A DNA stretch of 64,000 nt from JAEINY01 sp942490535 (GTDB lineage: Bacteria; Bacteroidota; Bacteroidia; Bacteroidales; Marinilabiliaceae), in the NCBI GenBank assembly GCA_942490535.1, contig CALNXQ010000002.1:930001-994000 (forward strand). The letters are read 5' to 3'. The notes beneath the pieces are model-generated. The model had not been told where the DNA came from, searched no databases, and worked only from the letters and a program-made list of their open reading frames with translations. Shown piece after piece: positions 1 to 8,477 of this stretch (position 1 is its first letter; every line of letters begins with the position of its first letter). The position numbers were made by a program, and so were the translations under genes.

Positions 1-839
1 CACGAAAATTCAGGATATGCCGTTAATGCGCCTAATGCATGTCCAGGCAATTCAATTTCAGGTACCACCTCAATCATTCGCTCAGCAGCATAAGCTACAA
101 TTTCTTTTACCTCTTCCTGAGAATAAATACCGCCATATTCATGTCCTTCGCCTTCCATTCGTTTGGAACCGATCTCTGTCAATAAGGGGTATTTTTTTAT
201 TTCAATGCGCCATCCCTGATCTTCAGTCAGGTGCCAATGGAATTTATTCATCTTAAACATGGCCAACATATCCAGATGCTTCTTAATGTTATCTACCGGT
301 ACAAAATGACGACACACATCTAAATGCATCCCCCGCCATTTAAAGCGTGGTTCATCCTTTATCTCAACACATGGTACCTCCCAATCTACATCCGTTACCA
401 ATTGCGCACTTTCTATTTCAGCCGGAAGTAACTGAAGCAGGGTTTGCAGGCCATAAAACACGCCTTTTTCGGTCTTACCAATAATTTCAATACCTGCAGG
501 ATGAGATTTAAATGTATAACCTTCTTCGTTTACGGCTAATTGATTATCAATACTAACAGCCACATAACCTCTGGAGGGCTTTTCATCTTGTATTAGCAAT
601 TTATAGCCGGTAGACAATTCCATTTTAGTCACAAAAAAATCGATGACCGATTTTACGTCCTCTGTAGATGCTATAAAAACAGTTTTATCCGTTACTTTAA
701 AAACACCTTCCTGTTCCACCAGCGAATTGGGTTGCGGCACAACATGTAATCCTTGGTTATGAACCTTTACTGGATTCGGATGCGAACAGGCCAGTAGGCT
801 AAAAATAATACCTAAGGCCATTAAATTTATTAACTTCAT
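1..839 (-). CDS. Beta-N-acetylhexosaminidase, GH20 (N-terminal part, cut by window edge)
   Basis: This is the first ~280 residues of a family 20 beta-N-acetylhexosaminidase, which removes terminal GlcNAc or GalNAc from glycans or peptidoglycan fragments in the periplasm or at the cell surface. The start at 839 opens a lipoprotein signal ending in LLACS, so the enzyme is probably membrane-anchored. The GH20b-type N-terminal domain follows (residues ~30-155). The catalytic barrel then begins with the family blocks WRGMHLDVCRHF and FHWHLTEDQGWRIEIK, and later VVPEIELPGHA. The catalytic Asp-Glu pair lies beyond the window edge. The frame is open to base 1 with no stop. The family is clear; the exact substrate is not. 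Confidence 0.93.
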   Translation of the reverse strand, partial: MKLINLMALGIIFSLLACSHPNPVKVHNQGLHVVPQPNSLVEQEGVFKVTDKTVFIASTEDVKSVIDFFVTKMELSTGYKLLIQDEKPSRGYVAVSIDNQLAVNEEGYTFKSHPAGIEIIGKTEKGVFYGLQTLLQLLPAEIESAQLVTDVDWEVPCVEIKDEPRFKWRGMHLDVCRHFVPVDNIKKHLDMLAMFKMNKFHWHLTEDQGWRIEIKKYPLLTEIGSKRMEGEGHEYGGIYSQEEVKEIVAYAAERMIEVVPEIELPGHALGALTAYPEFS

Positions 840-1078
840 ATCGTATGGTTTAAGATGCATTTATCCGTTGGGATTTAAACTCTCCCAAAAATAAAAAAAG
901 TAATGAGTTTCACTCTATTTAAACCTTTCTTTTTATTTCAATAACAATAATAAACAAGGAAATACAAACAAACTTTCAGTGAATGAATCAACTCATCAAA
1001 ATAACACCTCTTGTAAACGCTAAAACACCTGATTTTAACTCATCTCCATTATTCTGCCTATTCTACCCGGAATTATCC

Positions 1079-1086
1079 TATCTTTG
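1079..1086 (+). promoter_or_regulatory. -7 promoter element of era
   Basis: TATCTTTG matches the Bacteroidota -7 consensus TAnnTTTG and lies 25 bases before the era ATG. No convincing -33 TTG is seen. The element covers the TTG at 1084 that would give a longer Era, which rules that start out. Confidence 0.6.
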
Positions 1087-1110
1087 CAGCAGATTAATCT
1101 TTTTTTTATC

Positions 1111-1995
1111 ATGACACACAAAGCCGGTTTTGTAAATATAGTGGGCAACCCAAATGTGGGTAAATCAACCTTGTCGAATGAATTAGTGGGAGAGCGTTTA
1201 TCCATCATTACATCCAAGGCGCAGACTACCCGTCACCGAATTTTTGGCATCGTTAACCAGCCTGAATATCAAATTATATTTTCAGATACACCAGGGGTTT
1301 TAAAACCCAATTACAAATTACAGGAGTCGATGTTGAAATTTTCCAAATCGGCCCTGAAGGATGCGGATATCATTTTGTATGTAACCGATACATTTGAGAA
1401 ACCCGACAAGAATGATGACTTTCTGGCATCTGTTCAAAAAACAGATATTCCCGTTTTACTCGTCATTAACAAAATTGACCTGATCGATCAGGAGAAATTG
1501 GATGGTATTCTGGACTTTTGGAAAGAGCAATTGCCCAATGCAGAAGTATTCCCGATGTCGGCCCTGCATAAATTTAATGTTCAAAACCTGATGAACCGGA
1601 TCATTGAAATGTTACCGGATTCACCTCCATTCTTCGATAAAGAAGCATTAACCGACAAACCGGAACGCTTTTTCGCAGCTGAGATCATTCGCGAGAAAAT
1701 TCTGATGCACTATAAAAAGGAGATTCCTTATTCAGTAGAGGTAGAAATTGAAGAGTTTAAGGAAGATGAGAAACAAGTGAACGTGCGTGCCATCATACAT
1801 GTAGCACGAGAATCGCAAAAAGGCATCATCATTGGTCATAAAGGAACGAAACTGAAATGGGTAGGTACCGAGTCGCGTCATGACTTGGAAGCCTTTTTAA
1901 AGAAGAAAGTATTCCTGACCACTTTTGTAAAAGTATCAAAAGACTGGCGTGATCAGGAAAACTTCTTACGTGGCCATGGCTACGAACTTAAATAA
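1111..1995 (+). CDS. era: GTPase Era
   Basis: Era is an essential small-ribosomal-subunit assembly GTPase that binds the 3' end of 16S rRNA. The 294-residue product has G1 GNPNVGKSTL near residue 14, G3 DTPGV, G4 NKID, and a C-terminal KH domain with the loop IIIGHKGTKLKWVG. Length is typical. The start is set at 1111 (MTHKAGF) because the in-frame TTG at 1084 lies inside the -7 promoter element. The gene is followed 124 bases downstream by der, another ribosome-assembly GTPase. Der has its own promoter, so the two are neighbours rather than strictly one transcript. Confidence 0.97.
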   Translation: MTHKAGFVNIVGNPNVGKSTLSNELVGERLSIITSKAQTTRHRIFGIVNQPEYQIIFSDTPGVLKPNYKLQESMLKFSKSALKDADIILYVTDTFEKPDKNDDFLASVQKTDIPVLLVINKIDLIDQEKLDGILDFWKEQLPNAEVFPMSALHKFNVQNLMNRIIEMLPDSPPFFDKEALTDKPERFFAAEIIREKILMHYKKEIPYSVEVEIEEFKEDEKQVNVRAIIHVARESQKGIIIGHKGTKLKWVGTESRHDLEAFLKKKVFLTTFVKVSKDWRDQENFLRGHGYELK

Positions 1996-2058
1996 TTTAA
2001 CATATCGGCCCTTCATTAATTGAAAGAACTGATTTAGTTATTTTTAAATGACACAAAG

Positions 2059-2089
2059 TTGCTGAAGCCAGCGACTTTGTTTATTTTTG
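2059..2089 (+). promoter_or_regulatory. Promoter of der (-33 TTG and -7 TATTTTTG)
   Basis: TTG at 2059-2061 is followed 20 bases later by TATTTTTG at 2082-2089. Both the motifs and the spacing fit the Bacteroidota housekeeping promoter, 30 bases before the der start. Confidence 0.7.
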
Positions 2090-2119
2090 CAGCCCCAAAA
2101 AATTAAAAAATAATACGAC

Positions 2120-3430
2120 ATGGGAAATATTGTTGCCGTTGTTGGTCGTCCGAATGTAGGAAAATCAACCCTTTTTAACCGGCTTACCGGAACGCGTCAG
2201 GCCATTGTAGATGAATTGGCCGGAGTGACACGCGATCGATTGTATGGCAAAGCCTTTTGGAATGGTGTTGAATTCTCCGTAATTGATACTGGTGGTTATG
2301 CGACCAATTCTGATGACATATTTGAAGAGGAAATCCGTAAGCAGGTGCTCATCGCTATTGAAGAAGCTGATATCATCGTGTTTGTGGTGGATGTCTTAAC
2401 CGGCATTACCGATTATGATGAAGGTGTTGCTGAAATTTTGCGCCGCTCCAATAAAAAAGTGATTGTTGTTGTGAATAAAGTGGACAACAACGACCGCTTA
2501 GCTGAATCCAACTATTTTTATGCCTTAGGGTTGGAAAATTTATTTCCAATATCATCTATAAATGGTTCCGGCACAGGGGACTTTCTGGACAAATTAGTAG
2601 AGATGTTCCCGAAAGCATCCGAAGAGGAAGAAGATTTGTTAAACATACCACGCTTCACCATAGTGGGGCGTCCCAATGCTGGTAAATCCTCAATAGTAAA
2701 TGCGTTTATCGGTGAAGAGCGCAATATTGTTACTCCCATTTCCGGTACAACTCGTGATTCCATTTACACGCGTTACAATAAGTTTGGCCATGACTTTTTC
2801 CTGGTTGATACGGCTGGTTTGCGCAAAAAGACAAAGGTTCATGAAGACCTGGAGTTTTATTCGGTAATGCGGGCTATCCGGGCCATTGAAAATTCCGATG
2901 TGTGTTTGTTGATGCTCGATGCCACGCGCGGCATGGAGGGTCAGGATCAAAAGATTTTTCACTTGATCCAACGCAATAAAAAAGGAGTTGTGGTACTGGT
3001 CAATAAATGGGACCTGGTTGAAAAAGATACCCATACCACCAAGCAGTATGAGGCAGAAATTCGTGAGTCAATGGCTCCTTACACTGATTTTCCGATCATC
3101 TTCACTTCCGCATTGACGAAACAGCGGATTCATAAATCCATTGAAAAAGCACTGGAAGTGTATGAAAACAAGCAGCGTAAGATTCCTACATCGGTTTTAA
3201 ATGAAACCATATTACCGCTGATTGAAAAATATCCACCACCAGCAATAAAAGGTAAATTTATTAAAATTAAGTATGTAACACAGTTACCTACCCCATCGCC
3301 TACTTTTGCATTTTTCTGCAACTTGCCACAATACATCAAGGAGCCTTACAAACGCTTTCTTGAAAATAAAATACGCGAGAGATGGGACTTTAAAGGAGTT
3401 CAGATTCAAATCGTACTTCGCAAAAAATAA
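2120..3430 (+). CDS. der: GTPase Der (EngA)
   Basis: Der is a double-GTPase needed for 50S ribosomal subunit assembly. The 436-residue product has two G domains in tandem, with P-loops GRPNVGKSTL (residue ~9) and GRPNAGKSSI (~183), G3 DTGG and DTAG, and G4 NKVD and NKWD. A C-terminal KH-like domain ends at VQIQIVLRKK. Length and domain order are canonical. A strong promoter lies upstream and an intrinsic terminator directly follows the stop codon, so it is transcribed alone. Confidence 0.98.
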   Translation: MGNIVAVVGRPNVGKSTLFNRLTGTRQAIVDELAGVTRDRLYGKAFWNGVEFSVIDTGGYATNSDDIFEEEIRKQVLIAIEEADIIVFVVDVLTGITDYDEGVAEILRRSNKKVIVVVNKVDNNDRLAESNYFYALGLENLFPISSINGSGTGDFLDKLVEMFPKASEEEEDLLNIPRFTIVGRPNAGKSSIVNAFIGEERNIVTPISGTTRDSIYTRYNKFGHDFFLVDTAGLRKKTKVHEDLEFYSVMRAIRAIENSDVCLLMLDATRGMEGQDQKIFHLIQRNKKGVVVLVNKWDLVEKDTHTTKQYEAEIRESMAPYTDFPIIFTSALTKQRIHKSIEKALEVYENKQRKIPTSVLNETILPLIEKYPPPAIKGKFIKIKYVTQLPTPSPTFAFFCNLPQYIKEPYKRFLENKIRERWDFKGVQIQIVLRKK

Positions 3431-3437
3431 ACATCAC

Positions 3438-3469
3438 AACCGCCTGAATCATCAGGCGGTTTTTTTTTA
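3438..3469 (+). terminator. Intrinsic terminator after der
   Basis: The arms AACCGCCTGA (3438-3447) and TCAGGCGGTT (3452-3461) pair perfectly around a 4-base loop and run into a T tract at 3460-3468. Confidence 0.9.
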
Positions 3470-3536
3470 GGTATGTTAAAATAACGAAAGACGGGATATC
3501 CCATCTAACGAGCTTATCAGTTGTAAACTTTTTGGC

Positions 3537-3544
3537 TATATTTG
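3537..3544 (+). promoter_or_regulatory. -7 promoter element before putative porin gene
   Basis: TATATTTG matches TAnnTTTG and leaves a leader of ~80 bases before the ATG at 3631. No well-spaced -33 box is seen. Confidence 0.45.
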
Positions 3545-3630
3545 CTTTGGCTTGAAAACAGGCTCTTCCTGAGCATAGCCCTATCACAATTATAAACGTT
3601 TCCGAAGCAAATCAGGAAAATCACTATTGA

Positions 3631-5640
3631 ATGAAACAGCAGTTATTACTCATTATATTACTTACAATTACACACTTCACCGCATCCGCTCAACGCGAAC
3701 TAGGACGACCAGGGGGCAGGCCGGGAGAAGGTAGCGAAGAGCAACAGGAAAAGAAAGAATTCATTAAACCCGATGTAAGGGCCTGGCATTTAATTGATGA
3801 CTTTACTTTTAGTGACACAACTGCTGTTGATACGCTATCGAACGGATACCAAATTTACAATCCCATCTATAAGAAAAGTATATCCAATACTTACCTGGGG
3901 AATATCGGATCAGCTTATCAAACCAATATTTTTGAAGATAGACCGGATCATTACGGGTTTCTCTTTTTTAATCCAATTTCCGCTTACCTACTCAAACCGG
4001 AAGAACTTTACTTTTACAATACCAAAACGCCGTATGTGAATATCGGGTATCATTTTGGGGGACCAAAAAAGGATGCCGAAGAACACATCTCAGTACTGTA
4101 TTCTCAAAATGTAAATCACAAGCTCAACATTGGTGGTCAATATACCCTTAACTCTTCCACAGGTCAATACAGCAATCAGGCGACACGTTATGAGCAAGTC
4201 AAATTATTCTCCAGTTATAAGGGAGACAATTATGCTGTACACGGTGCCTTCATGCAAAACCTGTTTAAAGCACAAGAAAATGGAGGACTAGAAACACCCG
4301 ATGAGAATGATTTTGATTTTAATCAATCAAAATCGTATCCTGTAAAGCTCACAACTGCTCAAAGTAGTATGCGTAATACACGCCTATTCATAAATCAATC
4401 GTTAAATGTGGGTAATATCTCGGTTCGTGGGAAAGACTCGACGGTGAATCAATTGCCAATTGGCACCATTTATCATACGCTGGATATTGAACAAGGGAAA
4501 CGGGTATTATCAATTAATAACCTTGAGACTTACTATAAAAAATTCGATTTTCTTCCGGTATATTACAACGACAGTTTGCAAACCCGGGATACTTCCAGAG
4601 TGACCATTTATCGCAACACGCTGCAATTAAAATTCAACGAAGAAGCGAACTCCTTTTTGAAATTTGGTTTGCGCGCCTTCATCACCAACGAGTATTACGT
4701 TTACAAAATGGGAGTAAGCGATGAAAAGAATCCCTTTACACGTAAAGACTCAGCACAATATCACAGCTATAAGCGAACTGAAACCACGACAGCACTAGGT
4801 GGACAGATCTTTAAAAACCTGGGAAATAACTTTTGGTGGAAAGCCGGTGGAAAATTATATTTTCAAGGATATCGTGCCGGAGATATTGAGGCCTCAGGAA
4901 AAGTTAACTCCAGCTTTAGAGTGTTTAAAGACACCGCCGGAGTATTTGCTGAAGGTAGTTTCTTCTTGAATGAACCGGAAGAAATACTGAACAATTACCA
5001 TTCGAATCATGTCCGATGGGAGAAAAACTTCAGCAAACAACAAACCTATAAAATAAAGGGAGGCATTCGTATCCCAACCAAGCGTTTTGAATTAAGTGGT
5101 GGCATACACATGCTGGAAAACTACATCTATTGGAATACGGATAACTCTAATCTCAATACACCTTATGCTCCTGCACAATCCAATGATTTTATACAAATAC
5201 TTGACCTCCGTCTAAAACAACACTTTATTTTAGGCCGCATTCATAGTTTCAATGAAGTGGTGTATCAGTTATCTTCCAATGAAGAAGTAGTGCCCTTACC
5301 AACGCTGGCACTTTTCAATTCGACGTATTATCAAAACACCCTTTTTCAGGTACTGTATTTTCAGTTAGGATTTGATGTACACTACAATACTGCCTATTAC
5401 GCACCCAACTACATCCTGACAACCGGCCAGTTTCATGTACAGGGAGATACTAAACAAAAAATAGGAAATTACCCTTTTGTGGATGTATTTGCCAACCTTC
5501 AATTGAAGCGTGCACGTATTTATGTGAAGTTTGATCACATCAATCAAGGTTACCCACAAACCGGATTCTTCCATGGAGTGGATTATGCAACCAATCCACG
5601 GAGCTTGAAGTTTGGTGTATCCTGGAATTTCTATGATTAG
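3631..5640 (+). CDS. Putative outer-membrane beta-barrel porin
   Basis: This 669-residue protein begins with a signal peptide ending in FTASAQ. A charged Gly/Arg-rich stretch follows (about residues 22-45). The rest has the alternating aromatic/polar strand pattern and terminal aromatic residue (GVSWNFYD) of an outer-membrane beta-barrel. It resembles the putative-porin family (Porin_10-like) of Bacteroidota, members of which are often about this size and encoded near der and mltF. It probably acts as a pore or surface barrel; no substrate can be read from the sequence. The frame is intact and has its own -7 element. Confidence 0.75.
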   Translation: MKQQLLLIILLTITHFTASAQRELGRPGGRPGEGSEEQQEKKEFIKPDVRAWHLIDDFTFSDTTAVDTLSNGYQIYNPIYKKSISNTYLGNIGSAYQTNIFEDRPDHYGFLFFNPISAYLLKPEELYFYNTKTPYVNIGYHFGGPKKDAEEHISVLYSQNVNHKLNIGGQYTLNSSTGQYSNQATRYEQVKLFSSYKGDNYAVHGAFMQNLFKAQENGGLETPDENDFDFNQSKSYPVKLTTAQSSMRNTRLFINQSLNVGNISVRGKDSTVNQLPIGTIYHTLDIEQGKRVLSINNLETYYKKFDFLPVYYNDSLQTRDTSRVTIYRNTLQLKFNEEANSFLKFGLRAFITNEYYVYKMGVSDEKNPFTRKDSAQYHSYKRTETTTALGGQIFKNLGNNFWWKAGGKLYFQGYRAGDIEASGKVNSSFRVFKDTAGVFAEGSFFLNEPEEILNNYHSNHVRWEKNFSKQQTYKIKGGIRIPTKRFELSGGIHMLENYIYWNTDNSNLNTPYAPAQSNDFIQILDLRLKQHFILGRIHSFNEVVYQLSSNEEVVPLPTLALFNSTYYQNTLFQVLYFQLGFDVHYNTAYYAPNYILTTGQFHVQGDTKQKIGNYPFVDVFANLQLKRARIYVKFDHINQGYPQTGFFHGVDYATNPRSLKFGVSWNFYD

Positions 5641-5658
5641 CAGCCTTTGATTTACTGA

Positions 5659-5690
5659 TTTGCCGCATGATAAAAGATTGATTATCTTTG
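5659..5690 (+). promoter_or_regulatory. Promoter of mltF-like gene
   Basis: TTTG at 5659-5662 and TATCTTTG at 5683-5690 are separated by 20 bases, as in the Bacteroidota consensus. The ATG follows at 5716. Confidence 0.7.
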
Positions 5691-5715
5691 CCCTTCATTT
5701 TTAAGATGAAAACCT

Positions 5716-7143
5716 ATGCGGCGAATAGAAACCGCGTTGATAGTATTCTTACTTGTTTTAATGTCCGCCTGCAAAACGGATAAAAAGAAAGTATCAACGC
5801 CATACACACAAGAAGAGGTTAAAATCGATCTGGACGATATTGCGAAACGCGGTAAGCTCAGAGTTGTTACCGATTATAATTCCACTAATTATTTCGTTTA
5901 TAAAGGACGGCCCCTGGGCTACCAATTTGAATTGCTTCATGCCCTAAGTGACCATTTGGGTATTAAATTGGAGATGAGTGTGTCCAATAATTTGGACAAG
6001 AACATTAACGACCTTCTAACCGGCCAAGTGGATTTAATTGCCACTAACCTCACCGTCACTCGCGACCGGAGCAATGACATTGCATTTACGGAGCCTCATT
6101 GCGTGACACGTCAGGTATTGATTCAGCGAAAATTCGATAAGATCAACGAAACTCAACCGACGATTTTTAATGAAATTATTCGTAACCAACTGGAGCTGGG
6201 TGGAAAAACCATCTATGTGCAAGAGAACTCCTCTTTTGTCAATCGCTTGAAAAATTTATCCAACGAAATTGGAGATAGCATCAATGTAGTGGAAATTCCG
6301 GATTACGAAGTAGAACAGCTCATTGGTTTAGTGGCACACGGTGAAATACCGTACACCGTTTGTGATGAAAACCTGGCCCAGATCAATCTGAACTTTTATC
6401 ACAACATTGATGTGGAAACGGCCATCAGCTTTCCGCAGAAGATCGCCTGGGCAGTGCGACCGGGTTCATCGGACCTATTGGATGTGGTAAATAACTGGCT
6501 GATTAATTTCAAGAAAACAAAACGCTACAACCGGATCTATCAAAAGTACTTCGTGAATAAACGGTCCACACATATTGTAAATGCAGGCTTTCATTCCATC
6601 AAAGGCGGTAAAGTATCTGATTTTGATGCCATCATTAAAGAAGAAAGTAAAAAATATAAGTTGGATTGGCGGTTAATTGCCTCATTAATCTATCAAGAAT
6701 CGCGTTTCCATCCGGAAGTGGAAAGTTGGGCTGGTGCGGTTGGATTGATGCAATTGATGCCTGAAACGGCTAAGACATTTGGTGTGAAAGAAATTACTTC
6801 TCCTCATGATAATATTCAAGGTGGACTAAAATTTCTGGATTGGCTGGATAAACGTTTAACCCGTGAGATAGAGGATCCGGAAGAACGGCTCAAATTTGTA
6901 TTGGCTTCCTATAATGTAGGCTGGGGGCACGTATTAGATGCCATGCGACTAGCTGAAAAGAACGGAAAAAACCCCAAAATATGGGTTAACAACGTGGATT
7001 ATTACTTATTAAACAAATCAAACCCGGAGTTTTATAATGACCCGGTGGTTAAATATGGCTATTGCAGAGGTGAGGAACCGTATCATTATGTGATTGATAT
7101 ACTGGAGCGCTACAACCACTATAAAAATGTGATGCTGGACTAA
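5716..7143 (+). CDS. mltF: Membrane-bound lytic murein transglycosylase F
   Basis: This enzyme cleaves the MurNAc-GlcNAc bond of peptidoglycan to anhydro-muropeptides. The 475-residue protein has a lipoprotein signal ending LMSACKT. A periplasmic binding domain of the SBP_bac_3 type follows (residues ~45-275, GKLRVVTDYNSTNYF at its start). A C-terminal SLT lysozyme-like domain (~300-465) carries the catalytic Glu in YQESRFHPE and the block GAVGLMQLMPETA. This two-domain order defines MltF. The usual role is cell-wall turnover at the outer-membrane inner face. It has a promoter of its own and is convergent with the NUDIX gene. Confidence 0.94.
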   Translation: MRRIETALIVFLLVLMSACKTDKKKVSTPYTQEEVKIDLDDIAKRGKLRVVTDYNSTNYFVYKGRPLGYQFELLHALSDHLGIKLEMSVSNNLDKNINDLLTGQVDLIATNLTVTRDRSNDIAFTEPHCVTRQVLIQRKFDKINETQPTIFNEIIRNQLELGGKTIYVQENSSFVNRLKNLSNEIGDSINVVEIPDYEVEQLIGLVAHGEIPYTVCDENLAQINLNFYHNIDVETAISFPQKIAWAVRPGSSDLLDVVNNWLINFKKTKRYNRIYQKYFVNKRSTHIVNAGFHSIKGGKVSDFDAIIKEESKKYKLDWRLIASLIYQESRFHPEVESWAGAVGLMQLMPETAKTFGVKEITSPHDNIQGGLKFLDWLDKRLTREIEDPEERLKFVLASYNVGWGHVLDAMRLAEKNGKNPKIWVNNVDYYLLNKSNPEFYNDPVVKYGYCRGEEPYHYVIDILERYNHYKNVMLD

Positions 7144-7220
7144 TTATCCTTAAAATACAGGGAGGGCGATCAGATGTATCCATTCATCAGGTAGCCTTCT
7201 TTTTAATATCATAATGTGTT

Positions 7221-7886
7221 CTAGTTCTTAATCTCATCAAGCTGACTCAATGGTCGCAAATCAATCGAATGTTTTTTAATAACCTGCAGAAACTCACTTA
7301 AAATCATGGCTGTTGCCCCCCAAATCTCATACCCCTCTATGCAAAAGAATGGGGCTTCCACTTGATAATTATTAATTTGCCTGGAAAAACGCTTCACACT
7401 ACTGGGATGCAGCAATTGAGAAAGAGGTGCTTCAATTAACGTTTCTACCTCACGGCTATTCAATTCAAATTTTGGTTCTGAATGAATAATGCCCACTTGA
7501 GGATAAACCATAAAATTAGAGTTGGGAATATAAAGTGAGGTCAGCGTCCCCACAAAATGGACATCCTGTCGTTTTATTCCAATCTCTTCTTCAGTCTCTC
7601 GAAAGGCGGTATCGATTAACGACTGATCACTTTCTTCTGATTTTCCGCCGGGAAAACTCACTTGTCCGCTGTGGGCACCATCATAAACCGTCCGCTGTAT
7701 AAATGGAACGTGCCAGCTGCCATTTTTCATGAATAGCAATATAAAAACACTGCTATTACGGGGCACAGTTGTATCAGGCTCATGATGCCCGGTAAATCGC
7801 ACAGAAGGCGACATCAGATGTTGAGCCTCTATCCCGGGTAAAGGTTCACTAAAAGCACTTTTTAATATGTTAGTATATCGGATCAT
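7221..7886 (-). CDS. NUDIX hydrolase, CoA-pyrophosphatase-like
   Basis: The 221-residue protein carries a full Nudix box, GGKSEESDQSLIDTAFRETE then EEIG, at residues ~80-105 (pattern G-x5-E-x7-RE-x2-EE-x-G). The flanking VSFPGGK and later LTSLYIPNSNF blocks are typical of NudL/CoA diphosphatases, which cut CoA to phosphopantetheine and 3',5'-ADP. Substrate assignment is by family resemblance only. The gene is monocistronic as far as can be seen and convergent with mltF. Confidence 0.85.
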   Translation of the reverse strand: MIRYTNILKSAFSEPLPGIEAQHLMSPSVRFTGHHEPDTTVPRNSSVFILLFMKNGSWHVPFIQRTVYDGAHSGQVSFPGGKSEESDQSLIDTAFRETEEEIGIKRQDVHFVGTLTSLYIPNSNFMVYPQVGIIHSEPKFELNSREVETLIEAPLSQLLHPSSVKRFSRQINNYQVEAPFFCIEGYEIWGATAMILSEFLQVIKKHSIDLRPLSQLDEIKN

Positions 7887-8056
7887 CTAAAGCATTTTCT
7901 CCTTTCACAAATAAAACTTCAAAGTTCGAAAGATTGTTTAGCCTTAAGTTAGGAAAAAATATTGAAACGACCATAAGCAAATGGTCTGTAAAAAAGGGAT
8001 CTATTATCGGAGAGGGAAAATAGTGGTGGATAATCAAAATACTCACTAAAAGACAT

Positions 8057-8084
8057 AAAAAAAGGTCGGGCGTTCCCGACCATT
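8057..8084 (-). terminator. Terminator-like hairpin with no adjacent gene
   Basis: GGTCGGG (8064-8070) and CCCGACC (8075-8081) pair around CGTT. On the minus strand the stem is followed by seven Ts (A tract 8057-8063). It lies ~390 bases beyond the GH97 stop, so it either ends a long 3' UTR or is left from a lost gene. Confidence 0.6.
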
Positions 8085-8408
8085 TGTCCCATTTATTAAC
8101 TTAAACCTTTAAAAATGTGTTAATACTTCTAACATTATAAAAATCGTGCCAAAAAAATAATGCAATGAAATAAAAACACTCTATAAACCTAAATAAAAAT
8201 CTATTTATCTGTATTACTGCACTTAATAAATCAAGCAACACAAATACATTTACGATTGAAGGTTTCAAAAGGTTTCGATTTAGGTGCTAAAAATGTCCGT
8301 TTTCGAACAATCCCTGTACGGATAAGGAACACAGCCTAATGATTTTCATAAATACCTCCCTTTCAGGTATCAATTAGTAGGTATTATCCAGGTAAAACTA
8401 ATACTATT

Positions 8409-8450
8409 TAATAAGAGAGAGTCTGATCCTTCCAAATCAAACTCTCTTAT
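8409..8450 (-). terminator. Possible terminator of the GH97 gene
   Basis: An imperfect inverted repeat pairs ATAAGAGAGAGTCTGAT with ATCAAACTCTCTTAT around CCTTCCAA, 28 bases after the GH97 stop. The T tract on the minus strand is weak. Confidence 0.4.
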
Positions 8451-8477
8451 ATCTAAACCATTAAACGAGTGGTAATC

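Larger units (their letters stand above)
7887..8477. other. Gene-free stretch with two minus-strand hairpins
   Basis: This AT-rich stretch of ~590 bases has no credible open frame. It holds a terminator-like hairpin at 8057-8084 and a longer imperfect inverted repeat at 8409-8450 behind the GH97 gene. Otherwise I see nothing in it. Confidence 0.6.
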
